Shown: positions 7,279 through 15,013 of the stretch, piece by piece
Layout of the letters: each line of letters starts with the position of its first letter
Position numbering within the stretch: position 1 is the first letter of the stretch
Assembly (NCBI RefSeq): GCF_030525755.1
Contig: NZ_JAUNEC010000025.1
Coordinates: 1 to 24,481, forward strand
From: Alysiella sp.
GTDB taxonomy: Bacteria > Pseudomonadota > Gammaproteobacteria > Burkholderiales > Neisseriaceae
Direction: 5' to 3'
Length of the DNA: 24,481 nt
Made by a program: the position numbers and the translations under genes
The notes under the pieces: generated by a model
What the model was told of the DNA's origin: nothing
The model's input: the letters and a program-made list of their open reading frames with translations, nothing else
Database searches by the model: none

Positions 7279-8040
7279 ATGAATATTTTGATTTCCAACG
7301 ATGACGGTTATTTATCACAAGGCATTGCCACATTAGCACGCGTTGCTGGCGAAATGGCCAATGTACGTGTGGTTGCACCCGAACGCGACCGAAGTGGTGT
7401 GAGCAATTCACTCACATTAGACCGTCCTTTACGCATTCGTTGCTCTGAAAATGGGTTTTACTGTGTGAGTGGCACACCTACCGACTGCATTCATTTGGGC
7501 TTGCACACCCTGCCCGATTTCAAACCCGATTTGGTCATTTCAGGTATCAATCACGGTGCCAATATGGGCGATGATACCCTCTATTCTGGGACAGTCGCCG
7601 CTGCCACCGAAGCCTTTTTAATGGGCATACCCGCCATCGCTTTTTCATTGTGCGAACACCGTTTTGCCCAATATGCCGATACTGCTGAACAAGTCGCGTG
7701 GTCGGTGTTATCACACATTCTTGCCAAACCACCTGTGATACCGATTTTGTGGAATGTGAACATTCCAGCTGTTTCGCTTAGCAATTTGCGTGGACACAAA
7801 ATTACGCGACTGGGTCGCCGCCACCACACCCAAAGCATTATTCCTTCACATAATCCACGCGGCGAAGCGATTTATTGGATAGGTCCAGCAGGTGAGGTTG
7901 CCGATAATGATGATGGCACCGATTTTGCTGCCGTAGAATCAGGTTTTGTAAGTATCACGCCCTTGCAAGTGGACTTAACCGCCCATTCTCAAATAGATGC
8001 TGTACGAACCTTTTGGCAAAATGCACAAATCAACACCTAA
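7279..8040 (+). CDS. surE: 5'/3'-nucleotidase SurE
   Basis: This 253-residue survival protein is a metal-dependent phosphatase acting on nucleoside 5'- and 3'-monophosphates. The metal site is visible as N7-D8-D9 (ISNDDGY), S39 (DRSGVSNS) and N91 (SGINHGANMGDD), at the same positions as in E. coli SurE. Length is normal. An in-frame TTG two codons upstream (7273) is inside a DUS and would add only two residues; ATG 7279 gives the canonical MNILISNDDG start. surE followed by an NlpD-type lipoprotein is a widely conserved proteobacterial order. The leader has no separate Shine-Dalgarno sequence, so translation may rely on the AGG of the DUS. Confidence 0.96.
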   Translation: MNILISNDDGYLSQGIATLARVAGEMANVRVVAPERDRSGVSNSLTLDRPLRIRCSENGFYCVSGTPTDCIHLGLHTLPDFKPDLVISGINHGANMGDDTLYSGTVAAATEAFLMGIPAIAFSLCEHRFAQYADTAEQVAWSVLSHILAKPPVIPILWNVNIPAVSLSNLRGHKITRLGRRHHTQSIIPSHNPRGEAIYWIGPAGEVADNDDGTDFAAVESGFVSITPLQVDLTAHSQIDAVRTFWQNAQINT

Positions 8041-8045
8041 ATCAC

Positions 8046-8086
8046 TTTCAGGCAGCCCATTTGCTGGTTCAGCAGGCTGCCTGAAA
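8046..8086 (+). terminator. DUS-paired hairpin after surE
   Basis: TTTCAGGCAGCC (8046-8057) pairs with GGCTGCCTGAAA (8075-8086); the loop contains a second small stem, TGCTG with CAGCA. It begins five bases after the surE stop. No T tract follows, so termination may be partial. Confidence 0.55.
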
Positions 8087-8104
8087 CCTTGTCTAAACCT
8101 TTTG

Positions 8105-8128
8105 GAAACGGTATCATTTTGCCGTTTC
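8105..8128 (+). other. small inverted repeat in the nlpD leader
   Basis: GAAACGG (8105-8111) and CCGTTTC (8122-8128) flank a 10-nt loop and are followed by TCTTCC. It may be a second terminator for surE or a leader structure of the next gene. Confidence 0.3.
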
Positions 8129-8162
8129 TCTTCCAACCTACATTGACGCAAAGGTTTGTACC

Positions 8163-9422
8163 ATGAATAAAAAATTGTTTACTCGCTTGGCTGTACCTGC
8201 TACTGCACTATTGGTTTCAGCCTGTGCCACCCAAACACCTGCACCTGTGGTTAATGGCACAAACTTGGTCGGTGGCAATGTGGGATACAATGCCCCCAGC
8301 TACATACCCGAAAATCCCTTTAACAACACGAGCGTAAACAACACAACCATAACCAATACTGGCTTCACACCCACCAATACATCTGACTCCAATGTACCTT
8401 TTACACCCGTCAGTACCGCTCCCACAACACCTGTAACCGTACCTGCAACCGACACCACTCCCCCTCCGTCCAGCCACACTCATACTCCCTACCCTGTTTA
8501 CACCGAAAACAGCATTGCCCTACCCAGTAACAACACATCAGCAACCCATACCGCATCACCAGCAGTCAACAGCAATATTGGCTACGTGTCACAAAACCAA
8601 GCCACATCTTCTGTATCATCAACGGGTATTCATCGTGTAGAAAAAGGTGATACTGTATTCAATATTGCCAAACGCTACGGCATCACAACGAATGCACTTG
8701 TCGCACAAAATGGTATTCAAAACAATCACATTATCATTGGACAAACTTTACGCATCAACGGCAGCCAGCCCATCTCAAAACCGATTGTTGCGCCCAAACC
8801 CGTTGTTGCCAGCCCAAGCAGCAACACAACAAACCATGCCACAACGCATCGTGTAGAAAAAGGCGATACTGTGTTCAATATTGCCAAACGCTACGGCATC
8901 ACAACGAATGTACTTGTCGCACAAAATGGTATTCAAAACAATCACATTATTGTTGGACAAGTTTTGCAAATTCACAATGGCAATCACGTTTCCACACCTG
9001 CCGCCCCCGTGCAAACCAACAGACCTACACCCAAGAAACCCGATTCATCATCAGCACCAAGTTCATGGTCTTCCCCTTTACAGGGCAGCCAAATCAGCCA
9101 AGATTTTTCGGTAAACAAAAACAATATTGTGCTAAAAGGTAGTCCCAATCAAAACATTCAGGCTGCTGCGGACGGTATCATTCTTTTTTCAGGCACACCT
9201 GAACAAAAATTACAACGACAATATGGCGAAAAAATGATTATTGTGCGACACGACAACATCATCAGCGTGTACGGCAATGTACATCACATTGCCGTAAAGG
9301 AATCTCAAGCCGTTAAACGCGGTCAAACATTGGCTCAAACAGGTCAAAATGGGCTCTTGTCCTTTACCATTCGCCAAGATGGAAAATCACTCAACCCTAG
9401 CCAATTTGTCAATCTGAATTAA
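8163..9422 (+). CDS. nlpD: NlpD-like lipoprotein with two LysM domains and a degenerate LytM domain
   Basis: The 419-residue protein starts with a lipoprotein signal peptide and lipobox V18-S19-A20-C21, so C21 should be lipidated. Residues 22-155 are a low-complexity Thr/Asn/Pro/Ser linker. Two LysM domains (about 157-203 and 229-275) bind peptidoglycan and are almost identical. A C-terminal M23/LytM domain (about 300-419) follows. It lacks the zinc-binding HxxxD and HxH residues (LSFTIRQDG stands where HxHxE would be expected), so it is probably not an enzyme but an activator of a cell-wall amidase such as AmiC during division. The position after surE supports nlpD. AAGG precedes the ATG. 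The LysM duplication looks recent. Confidence 0.9.
   Translation: MNKKLFTRLAVPATALLVSACATQTPAPVVNGTNLVGGNVGYNAPSYIPENPFNNTSVNNTTITNTGFTPTNTSDSNVPFTPVSTAPTTPVTVPATDTTPPPSSHTHTPYPVYTENSIALPSNNTSATHTASPAVNSNIGYVSQNQATSSVSSTGIHRVEKGDTVFNIAKRYGITTNALVAQNGIQNNHIIIGQTLRINGSQPISKPIVAPKPVVASPSSNTTNHATTHRVEKGDTVFNIAKRYGITTNVLVAQNGIQNNHIIVGQVLQIHNGNHVSTPAAPVQTNRPTPKKPDSSSAPSSWSSPLQGSQISQDFSVNKNNIVLKGSPNQNIQAAADGIILFSGTPEQKLQRQYGEKMIIVRHDNIISVYGNVHHIAVKESQAVKRGQTLAQTGQNGLLSFTIRQDGKSLNPSQFVNLN
8631..8960 (+). repeat. direct repeat encoding the two LysM domains
   Basis: The 114-nt unit at 8631-8744 recurs at 8847-8960 with five substitutions by my count, separated by 102 nt of unrelated linker. The offset of 216 nt (72 codons) preserves the frame. 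Such identity at the DNA level suggests recent duplication or gene conversion and allows domain-number change by recombination. Confidence 0.85.
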
Positions 9423-9471
9423 AAGCTTATGTCTGTATTATCCACACACATTAGGCTGCCTAAAACCCTTT

Positions 9472-9485
9472 TTCAGGCAGCCTAA
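9472..9485 (+). promoter_or_regulatory. DUS-derived ribosome-binding region of recO
   Basis: TTCAGGCAGCCT (9472-9483) ends two bases before the recO ATG. AGG at 9475-9477 is 8 nt from the start, a normal Shine-Dalgarno spacing, and no other purine-rich site is present. A degenerate inverted partner at 9452-9465 (TAGGCTGCCTAAAA) also pairs with it as a terminator-like stem after nlpD. Confidence 0.5.
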
Positions 9486-10217
9486 ATGAGCCATTCAAAT
9501 CGCGTTAATCATCAAGCCATTTTTGTGCTCTCCAGCAGCGCGTGGCGTGAAAACAGTTTGCGTTTAGAAGCATTCAGTCACCAATATGGACGCATTGCCC
9601 TACTCGCTCGCAGCGCACGCACACGTGGTTCAGAATTGCGTGGCATACTTGTGCCATTCGTACCCATCAGTGCATCATGGTATGGCAAAGAAGAATTGAA
9701 AACCTTACACCGTGCTGAATGGATAGGCGGTTGGGCACAACCCAAAAACCGTACCTTATTCAGCGCATTGTATCTCAATGAATTATTGCTGAAATCAACC
9801 GCGCGTGAAGACCCCAACCCTGAATTATACGACTATTTTTACCAAACCCAACGTGCCCTTGCCTTATCTGAACAACCCATTATGGCATTACGCCTATTTG
9901 AATGGAAACTGTTGCACTTATTGGGTCATGCCCCCGATTTAGAATGGGACGAACACGGTCAAGCTGTTTGCGCTGAACAACATTATCTGGTTCGTCCTGA
10001 GTACGCACTGTTACCTTTCTCTGAAACACAATCTCCCCCCTCCAATGGCATTGTGGTTTCAGGCAGCCTGTTACAAGAATTGCATTCAGGCTGCCTGAAA
10101 CCACACAATTTAACTGCCATTTTATCACTCACACGCCTGTTAATTGACCACCACATTCCTGAAGGCATCAAAAGTCGCCAAATTTTGCAGCAACTCAATC
10201 AATTTAAAGCGCGTTAA
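9486..10217 (+). CDS. recO: DNA repair protein RecO
   Basis: This 243-residue protein mediates RecA loading onto SSB-coated single strands in the RecFOR pathway and anneals complementary strands. The N-terminal OB-fold begins after a short tail, with AIFVLSSSAWRENSLRLEAFSHQYGRIALLARSARTRGSELRG, a typical RecO pattern (re-use of tail, 'ARGARRP'-like segment). The helical C-terminal part has LRLFEWKLLHLLGHAPDL, also diagnostic. Length matches the family (about 240). A perfect inverted DUS pair in the 3' part of the gene is translated as VSGSLLQELHSGCLKPH and seems to sit in a surface loop. The gene converges with ubiG, leaving only 8 nt between the stops. RecO participates in recombination, fitting a naturally transformable organism. 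Confidence 0.93.
   Translation: MSHSNRVNHQAIFVLSSSAWRENSLRLEAFSHQYGRIALLARSARTRGSELRGILVPFVPISASWYGKEELKTLHRAEWIGGWAQPKNRTLFSALYLNELLLKSTAREDPNPELYDYFYQTQRALALSEQPIMALRLFEWKLLHLLGHAPDLEWDEHGQAVCAEQHYLVRPEYALLPFSETQSPPSNGIVVSGSLLQELHSGCLKPHNLTAILSLTRLLIDHHIPEGIKSRQILQQLNQFKAR
10053..10104. repeat. 18-bp perfect inverted repeat of uptake sequences inside recO
   Basis: GTGGTTTCAGGCAGCCTG (10053-10070) and CAGGCTGCCTGAAACCAC (10087-10104) are exact reverse complements around a 16-nt loop. The whole structure lies within the coding sequence, about 110 nt from the recO stop. Pairing extends beyond the DUS into flanking GTGG/CCAC. Confidence 0.85.
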
Positions 10218-10225
10218 ATCACACC

Positions 10226-10954
10226 TTACACCACCACATGTCCCACACGACACGCCACCAAATAATTGACCGACACATCATCATGCAACACATATTGTTG
10301 TGTTAAAAGACGGTAAGTCATGCCTGTGGTATGTACCACTTCCAAACCTGCCAAACGTGCCATGCGTGCCAATTCAGCAGGCGTAATGAATTTTTGCCAA
10401 TCATGCGTGCCTTTGGGAACAAGGTTTAACACATATTCTGCCCCCAAAATAGCATGAGCATAAGATTTGGGATTGCGATTAATGGTGGAAAAAAACACCC
10501 AACCATCAGGTTTAACCAATTTGGCACACGCACGAATAATGGAAGCAGGGTCAGGAACGTGTTCCAACATTTCCATGCACGTTACCACATCATAAATATG
10601 CGGTGTTTCCGCCGCCAAATCTTCCACACTCACACAACGGTAAGCCACATTTGCCACTTGATTTTGTTCTGCATGCAAATGGGCAACCGCCAAAGATTTC
10701 TCCGCCATATCTACACCCAAAACCGAAGTTGCACCACGCAAAGCCATGCTTTCTGACAAAATGCCACCACCACAACCCACGTCCAAAACCGTCTTCCCCA
10801 TCAAAGCAGCATAACGGTCAATATAATCCAAACGCAAAGGATTGATGTCATGTAAAGGCTTAAATTCGCCACCTTTATCCCACCATTTATCCGCCAGTTG
10901 ACTGAATTTCTCAATTTCCGCTGTATCCACATTAATATGTTGTGATTGTGTCAT
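10226..10954 (-). CDS. ubiG: ubiquinone biosynthesis O-methyltransferase UbiG
   Basis: This 242-residue class I SAM methyltransferase carries out the two O-methylations of ubiquinone synthesis at the inner face of the cytoplasmic membrane. The family pattern is clear: FSQLADKWWDKGGEFKPLHDINPLR at the N-terminus, the SAM-binding VLDVGCGGG at residues 56-64, GVDMAEKSL, VTCMEMLEHVPDP, and FFSTINRNPKSY. Length matches E. coli UbiG (240). Its start codon overlaps the dsbB stop (ATGA at 10951-10954), so the two are translationally coupled within a dsbB-ubiG operon. The 3' end faces recO. Confidence 0.96.
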   Translation of the reverse strand: MTQSQHINVDTAEIEKFSQLADKWWDKGGEFKPLHDINPLRLDYIDRYAALMGKTVLDVGCGGGILSESMALRGATSVLGVDMAEKSLAVAHLHAEQNQVANVAYRCVSVEDLAAETPHIYDVVTCMEMLEHVPDPASIIRACAKLVKPDGWVFFSTINRNPKSYAHAILGAEYVLNLVPKGTHDWQKFITPAELARMARLAGLEVVHTTGMTYRLLTQQYVLHDDVSVNYLVACRVGHVVV

Positions 10955-11505
10955 GATTTATCCTTTTTTGATTGTCCTAAATGGTTTTCAGGCAGCCTGA
11001 ATGTCCACGCCCATGCGCCCCACAAAATCAGTAATACCAAAATAAAAAAAACCGCACTCCATACAGGCAAAGCAATACCAAACACCAAATGTACTTCACC
11101 ACATGCCCCCGAACCACGAATAATCGGCTCATACCATTCAAACAAAGGCATATGGCGCAAGCGAAATGTCCAAGGTGCACCACAAGAAGGCTGTTCCATC
11201 AAAGGCAATGATTGAATATAAATCTGCTTTAATGCAATGTACAAACCCCAAACCGCAGGCACAGACACCGCCACACTAGCCAGCAAACGCTTCCCCTTAT
11301 TACCCGTCAGCAACAACCCCAATAAAGCTGTTGGCACAAGCAACATCAGTGCCACACGCTGCTGAATGCACATCACACACGGATTCATGCCGCCCCAATA
11401 CTGAGCCACCAAAGATGCCACAGAACCTGCTGACGAAATCAGTAAAATCAACAACAATGCCAAGCGAAAACGTGGCATCACCATAATTTTTCGTTTTAAA
11501 TTCAT
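10951..11505 (-). CDS. dsbB: disulfide bond formation protein DsbB
   Basis: This 184-residue inner-membrane protein reoxidises DsbA and passes electrons to quinones. Four hydrophobic segments fit the known four-helix topology. The first redox pair is C43-V-M-C46 (NPCVMC) and the second is C108 and C135 in the periplasmic loop, as in the family. The C-terminal tail FRLPENHL is encoded by a DUS (10987-11001). Two further in-frame methionines (residues 8 and 10) are possible starts; the ribosome site before 11505 is weak. The quinone link gives a plausible reason for sharing an operon with ubiG. Confidence 0.92.
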   Translation of the reverse strand: MNLKRKIMVMPRFRLALLLILLISSAGSVASLVAQYWGGMNPCVMCIQQRVALMLLVPTALLGLLLTGNKGKRLLASVAVSVPAVWGLYIALKQIYIQSLPLMEQPSCGAPWTFRLRHMPLFEWYEPIIRGSGACGEVHLVFGIALPVWSAVFFILVLLILWGAWAWTFRLPENHLGQSKKDKS

Positions 11506-11559
11506 GTTTCTTTACTCAAAAATACAGCAAACACCATTATACGCCGCTTTATCAAATCG

Positions 11560-11670
11560 GGCATACTGGCGACAATCGCAGTCGCAGAAATAAAAAAGCA
11601 ATACAAGGCAACAACGAGAACCATGTACACCCAACGATATACTGGTTTAAATTGAATTTACCATAAAATA
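11560..11670. repeat. dispersed repeat fragment upstream of dsbB
   Basis: CAATACAAGGCAACAACGAG (11599-11618) recurs with one mismatch on the minus strand at 20773-20792, and weaker similarity continues for about 15 nt beyond. Further on, TACTGGTTTAAATT (around 11640-11655) resembles, as I recall, the end of an abundant ~150-bp non-coding repeat of Neisseria genomes. No gene is visible in 11506-11690, and the dsbB promoter must lie near its left part. Confidence 0.45.
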
Positions 11671-11692
11671 CGCTGCCTAAAATCCCATTGAT

Positions 11693-12026
11693 TTATTCAT
11701 GATTCTTACACCAGCTGATGTGCTGCAACAAACACGCACGCACATCATCGATAAAACCAGCCAAATCATCATCGCCAATCAAACCATAATTGTACAAACG
11801 CATGATTTTCCAATCCATTCTGGAAAAAGAATAGGTATACCAATCGTCAATCAAACGACAAAATTCACACATTTCTTCTACCCAATTCCAAATTGCACCC
11901 ACATCATTCATCGCAACGGCTTGTTAAATAAGCCCCATTTTTTCAATTAAATTCAATGGGTAATGCCTTTTCCAATAATTGATGTGCATAGGCACGGTCT
12001 TTTTTGTTTTTCCATGATTCGCTCAT
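11693..12026 (-). pseudogene. broken small gene downstream of ligA, uncharacterised
   Basis: Two pieces on the minus strand appear to come from one gene. The first (12026-11943) encodes 27 residues starting MSESWKNKKDRAYAHQLLEK and begins 12 nt after the ligA stop. A frame change then gives LNLIEKMGLI, a TAA stop, and a second open stretch to 11693 rich in Trp, Cys and acidic residues (NDVGAIWNWVEEMCEF, LIDDWYTYSF, GDDDLAGFIDDVRACL). The second piece alone could be read as a 72-residue protein from 11911, but no ribosome site precedes that ATG. One frameshift and one stop suggest recent inactivation. I do not recognise the family. The position after ligA suggests co-transcription. Confidence 0.5.
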
Positions 12027-12038
12027 TTTGTGTTTCTT

Positions 12039-14531
12039 TTAATTTTTCAACAAATTCAACAAATCTTCTTCCGACAAAATCGCCACGCCCAAGCTCTGTG
12101 CTTTTTCCAATTTGCTGCCTGCTTCTGCACCTGCCACGACAAAATCGGTTTTCTTGGACACGCTGCCTGACACTTTGCCGCCAGCCGCTTCAATCATTGC
12201 GGCGGCTGCATCGCGTTTCAGCGTGGGCAAAGTGCCTGTCAAAACAAAGGTTTTGCCTGAAATTTGCGTGTTCAGGCTGCCTGAAACCGCATTTTCAGTA
12301 TGTGGCGAATGCCATTCGGGTAAATTCGCCAAAAAGTCGGCAACTTCGCGCAATAGTGCATGATTTTTCGGGATTTGTCGCCAAGTTTGCCATTCGGCTG
12401 GCAACACTTTGTCGTTGAGCAAACCGTCCACCGTGCCGCCTGCCAAATCCCACAATTCTTGGGCGCGTTTTTCGCTGATTTTGATTTCAGGCAGCCGCGC
12501 AATCCACCGCGCTGGGCTTGCCAATTCGCGCACGTTCACGCTGATGTTTTGCGATTGGGGTTCAACAAATTGCAATAATGCGTGCAGGTTTTTCATGTTT
12601 TCAGGCTGCCTGAAATAGGCGGCAATGGACTGCGCCACCACGCCCCCAATATCGGGCAAACACGCCAACACGGGCTGGGGCGCACGGCAAACGGTCGCCA
12701 CATCACCAAAGGCGGCGGCAAGCTGTTTGGCGGTGCTTTCGCCAACGTGCCGTATCCCCAAAGCGAATAAAAATCGGGATAACAAGGGTTTACGGCTGTT
12801 TTCCACGCCTTGCAAAATGTTTTCTGCCCATTTGCTTGCGCTGGATTTGGGGTCTTTGATTTTTTGCAATTTGGGGATATCCAGTTGATAAATATCGGCA
12901 AATGTTTGCAAAATATTTTGTTCCACCAAAGCCTCAATTTGCTTGTCGCCCAAGCCAACGATGTCCATCGCTTTGCGGCTGGCGAAGTGAATCAGCCCTT
13001 GACTGCGCTGTGCTTGGCAGACCATGCCGCCTGTGCAACGCGCCACCGCTTCGTTTTCTTCGCGCACAATGGGGCTGGCGCAAACGGGGCAGTTTTCAGG
13101 CAGCCTGAATGCGGGAAATTGTGGCTCGGTGCGCGTTTCAGGCTGGCTGAACAAATCGCCTTGTCCTGAAATTTCAATGGTTTGCATGGGGCGATGTTCC
13201 AGCACAACGCGCAAAACTTCGGGAATCACGTCCCCAGCACGGCGCACCACCACCGTGTCGCCCACGCGCACGTCTTTACGCGCCACTTCGTCCTGATTGT
13301 GCAAAGTGGCGTTGGTTACGACCACACCGCCCACCGACACGGGTTTGAGCCGCGCCACAGGCGTGATTGCGCCCGTGCGCCCCACTTGCACGTCTATGTC
13401 CTCCACCACCGTAAGTGCTTCTTCTGCTGGGAATTTGTGCGCGATTGCCCAGCGTGGAGCGCGTGAAACAAAGCCCAGCTTTTCTTGTTGCGCCAAATCA
13501 TTCACTTTGATGACCATGCCATCAATTTCGTAGGGCAAATGGGGGCGTTTGGTGGACATTTGCTCGTAAAATTGCAAAACTTCGGCGATATTGGCACAGA
13601 CTTTCCAGTCGTAACTTTCAGGCTGCCTGCAATCTGCTCCCTCTCCTTTTGGGAGAGGGTTGGGGAGAGGGATTTCGCCGTTTTGCCCTCTCCCTAACCC
13701 TCTCCCAGAGGGAGAGGGGACAAGTTCGTGGCACGATTGAGATTGCGGCAAGCTGAAACCCAATTCCGCCAACCACAACAATTCTTCCGCATGGGTTTTG
13801 GGGCGATTTTCTGCCACAATACCGTCAAATCGCGCAATACCGTAGCCGAAAAAATGCAATTTTCGTTCTGCCGCAATTTTGGAATTGAGCTGGCGCAGGC
13901 TGCCTGCTGCCGCATTGCGCGGATTGGCGAAAGGCTTTTGCTGTTGCGCGATTTGGCGTTCGTTTAGGGCGATGAAATCGGCTTTCAACATCAACACTTC
14001 GCCACGCACTTCAATCATGGTTGGAATGCGATTACCGTGTAATTTCAATGGGATATTGCGTATGGTTTTCACATTTTCGGTAACGTCTTCGCCCACCGCA
14101 CCGTCTCCGCGCGTGGCTGCCTGAACCAACACGCCATTTTGGTAAAGTAAGCTAATCGCCAAACCGTCAAATTTTGGCTCAATGGTGTAAACCGTTGATG
14201 ATACGCCCAAATCTTTGCAAACACGCTCGTTGAACGCCAAAGTTTCCGCATGGTCAAACACGCCATTTGCATTTTGCGGCGAAAAAGCATTGTTCAGCGA
14301 CAACATCGGCACGGCATGGGCTACGCTGGCAAATTCGCTCAAAATCGCGCCGCCCACGCGCTGGGTGGGGCTTTCAGGCAGCCTGAATTGCGGAAACTCG
14401 GCTTCTAGGCGTTCCAATTCACGGTAAAGTTGGTCGTATTCGCTGTCGGGGACGGTGGGCGCGTCCAAAGTGTAATATTCGTGGGCGTAGCGGTTAAGTT
14501 GCTCGGTTAATTGCTTGATTTTGTTTTGCAT
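12039..14531 (-). CDS. ligA: NAD-dependent DNA ligase LigA with in-frame repeat insertion
   Basis: This 830-residue enzyme seals nicks in DNA during replication and repair using NAD+. Order of parts: the Ia domain with YYTLDAPTVPDSEYD (about 20-33); the adenylation domain with catalytic K120 in EPKFDG; the OB fold; a four-cysteine zinc finger (C481, C484, C499, C505); helix-hairpin-helix repeats (about 520-640); an extra segment (about 664-745); and a C-terminal BRCT domain (about 757-830). E. coli LigA has 671 residues; part of the excess is a translated palindromic element (residues 271-299) and several DUS-encoded peptides (FRLPES, CRQPES, FRLPEN, FRQPEN, VSGSLN). All key residues are present, so the enzyme should work. 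The first stop downstream is followed by a broken small gene. Confidence 0.96.
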   Translation of the reverse strand: MQNKIKQLTEQLNRYAHEYYTLDAPTVPDSEYDQLYRELERLEAEFPQFRLPESPTQRVGGAILSEFASVAHAVPMLSLNNAFSPQNANGVFDHAETLAFNERVCKDLGVSSTVYTIEPKFDGLAISLLYQNGVLVQAATRGDGAVGEDVTENVKTIRNIPLKLHGNRIPTMIEVRGEVLMLKADFIALNERQIAQQQKPFANPRNAAAGSLRQLNSKIAAERKLHFFGYGIARFDGIVAENRPKTHAEELLWLAELGFSLPQSQSCHELVPSPSGRGLGRGQNGEIPLPNPLPKGEGADCRQPESYDWKVCANIAEVLQFYEQMSTKRPHLPYEIDGMVIKVNDLAQQEKLGFVSRAPRWAIAHKFPAEEALTVVEDIDVQVGRTGAITPVARLKPVSVGGVVVTNATLHNQDEVARKDVRVGDTVVVRRAGDVIPEVLRVVLEHRPMQTIEISGQGDLFSQPETRTEPQFPAFRLPENCPVCASPIVREENEAVARCTGGMVCQAQRSQGLIHFASRKAMDIVGLGDKQIEALVEQNILQTFADIYQLDIPKLQKIKDPKSSASKWAENILQGVENSRKPLLSRFLFALGIRHVGESTAKQLAAAFGDVATVCRAPQPVLACLPDIGGVVAQSIAAYFRQPENMKNLHALLQFVEPQSQNISVNVRELASPARWIARLPEIKISEKRAQELWDLAGGTVDGLLNDKVLPAEWQTWRQIPKNHALLREVADFLANLPEWHSPHTENAVSGSLNTQISGKTFVLTGTLPTLKRDAAAAMIEAAGGKVSGSVSKKTDFVVAGAEAGSKLEKAQSLGVAILSEEDLLNLLKN
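13637..13720. repeat. GC-rich palindromic element inserted in the ligA coding sequence
   Basis: Two 35-nt arms (13637-13671 and 13686-13720) form an imperfect inverted repeat built of CCCTCTCCC/GGGAGAGGG blocks around a 14-nt loop. On the ligA strand it is translated without interruption as residues 271-299, including PSPSGRGLGRG and PLPNPLPKGEG. These peptides are familiar to me as products of a dispersed palindromic element found in many proteobacterial genomes, normally intergenic. A truncated DUS abuts the right side of the insert in protein terms (CRQPES). The flanking LigA sequence resumes normally at ANIAEVLQFYEQM. Confidence 0.8.
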
Positions 14532-14605
14532 GATGATTGATATTGGGCTATTTGAAATGGGTTGGAAAACGCATTATCCCATGAAAGCCGCATTTTCAGG
14601 CAGCT

Positions 14606-14854
14606 TTATGTCACACAATAAAAATCTTTAAGCGACCTGCCATTTATCCACTCTCCCGCTGGCGCAGACCTGCTAAATTCTGTAACTGAAATAGGGGAAA
14701 ATCGGTAAGAACCAACACCGATTTGTATTACGTTCAATGCCCCACCAAACCTCAAACCCACCAAGTCCTCCGTAGCAACTGTATTTTTAACCCCAGCAGG
14801 TAAAAATACAGTTGCTACACGGTATCCAAATTTGAAAACTTGGTAACTCTTCAT
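14606..14854 (-). repeat. dispersed repeat with short open frame
   Basis: The minus strand has an open frame of 82 codons (MKSYQVFKFGYRVATVFLPA to the 3' end at 14606). I do not regard it as a gene: it contains a perfect inverted repeat, and part of it (VFLPAGVKNTVAT) recurs as VFFPDGVKNTVAT in another intergenic region (minus strand, 20483-20520). From memory, near-identical peptides occur as annotated hypotheticals in many Neisseriaceae, consistent with a multicopy element. The rest of 14532-14605 holds only a truncated DUS (14595-14604), and 14855-15000 has nothing I can name. Confidence 0.5.
14772..14818. repeat. 18-bp perfect stem within the dispersed repeat
   Basis: GTAGCAACTGTATTTTTA (14772-14789) and TAAAAATACAGTTGCTAC (14801-14818) are exact inverted copies around an 11-nt loop. 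The left arm plus loop is found again at 20483-20505, where the right arm is shortened to AAAAATAC. Confidence 0.8.
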
Positions 14855-15013
14855 CTAACCCTGCTTACAGAGAAAAAACCAACACCCTACCCTCTCCCTT
14901 CATTATCTTCCGTTAAACAGAAGAAGGAATATGGTCGTAGAGCTGCAAATGGCAACATCAAAAAATGTTCAATGATGTATGAAAACCACAGTTTAGTCGG
15001 GTAATTTGGCATT

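Noticed and set aside
13637..13720. Transcription terminator inside ligA
   Set aside because: The palindrome is strong but is translated in frame with LigA continuing normally on both sides and has no T tract; a repeat insertion is the better explanation.
14606..14854. 82-residue hypothetical protein
   Set aside because: It contains an 18-bp inverted repeat and a portion that recurs elsewhere in the window, has no convincing ribosome site, and resembles a multicopy repeat more than a gene.
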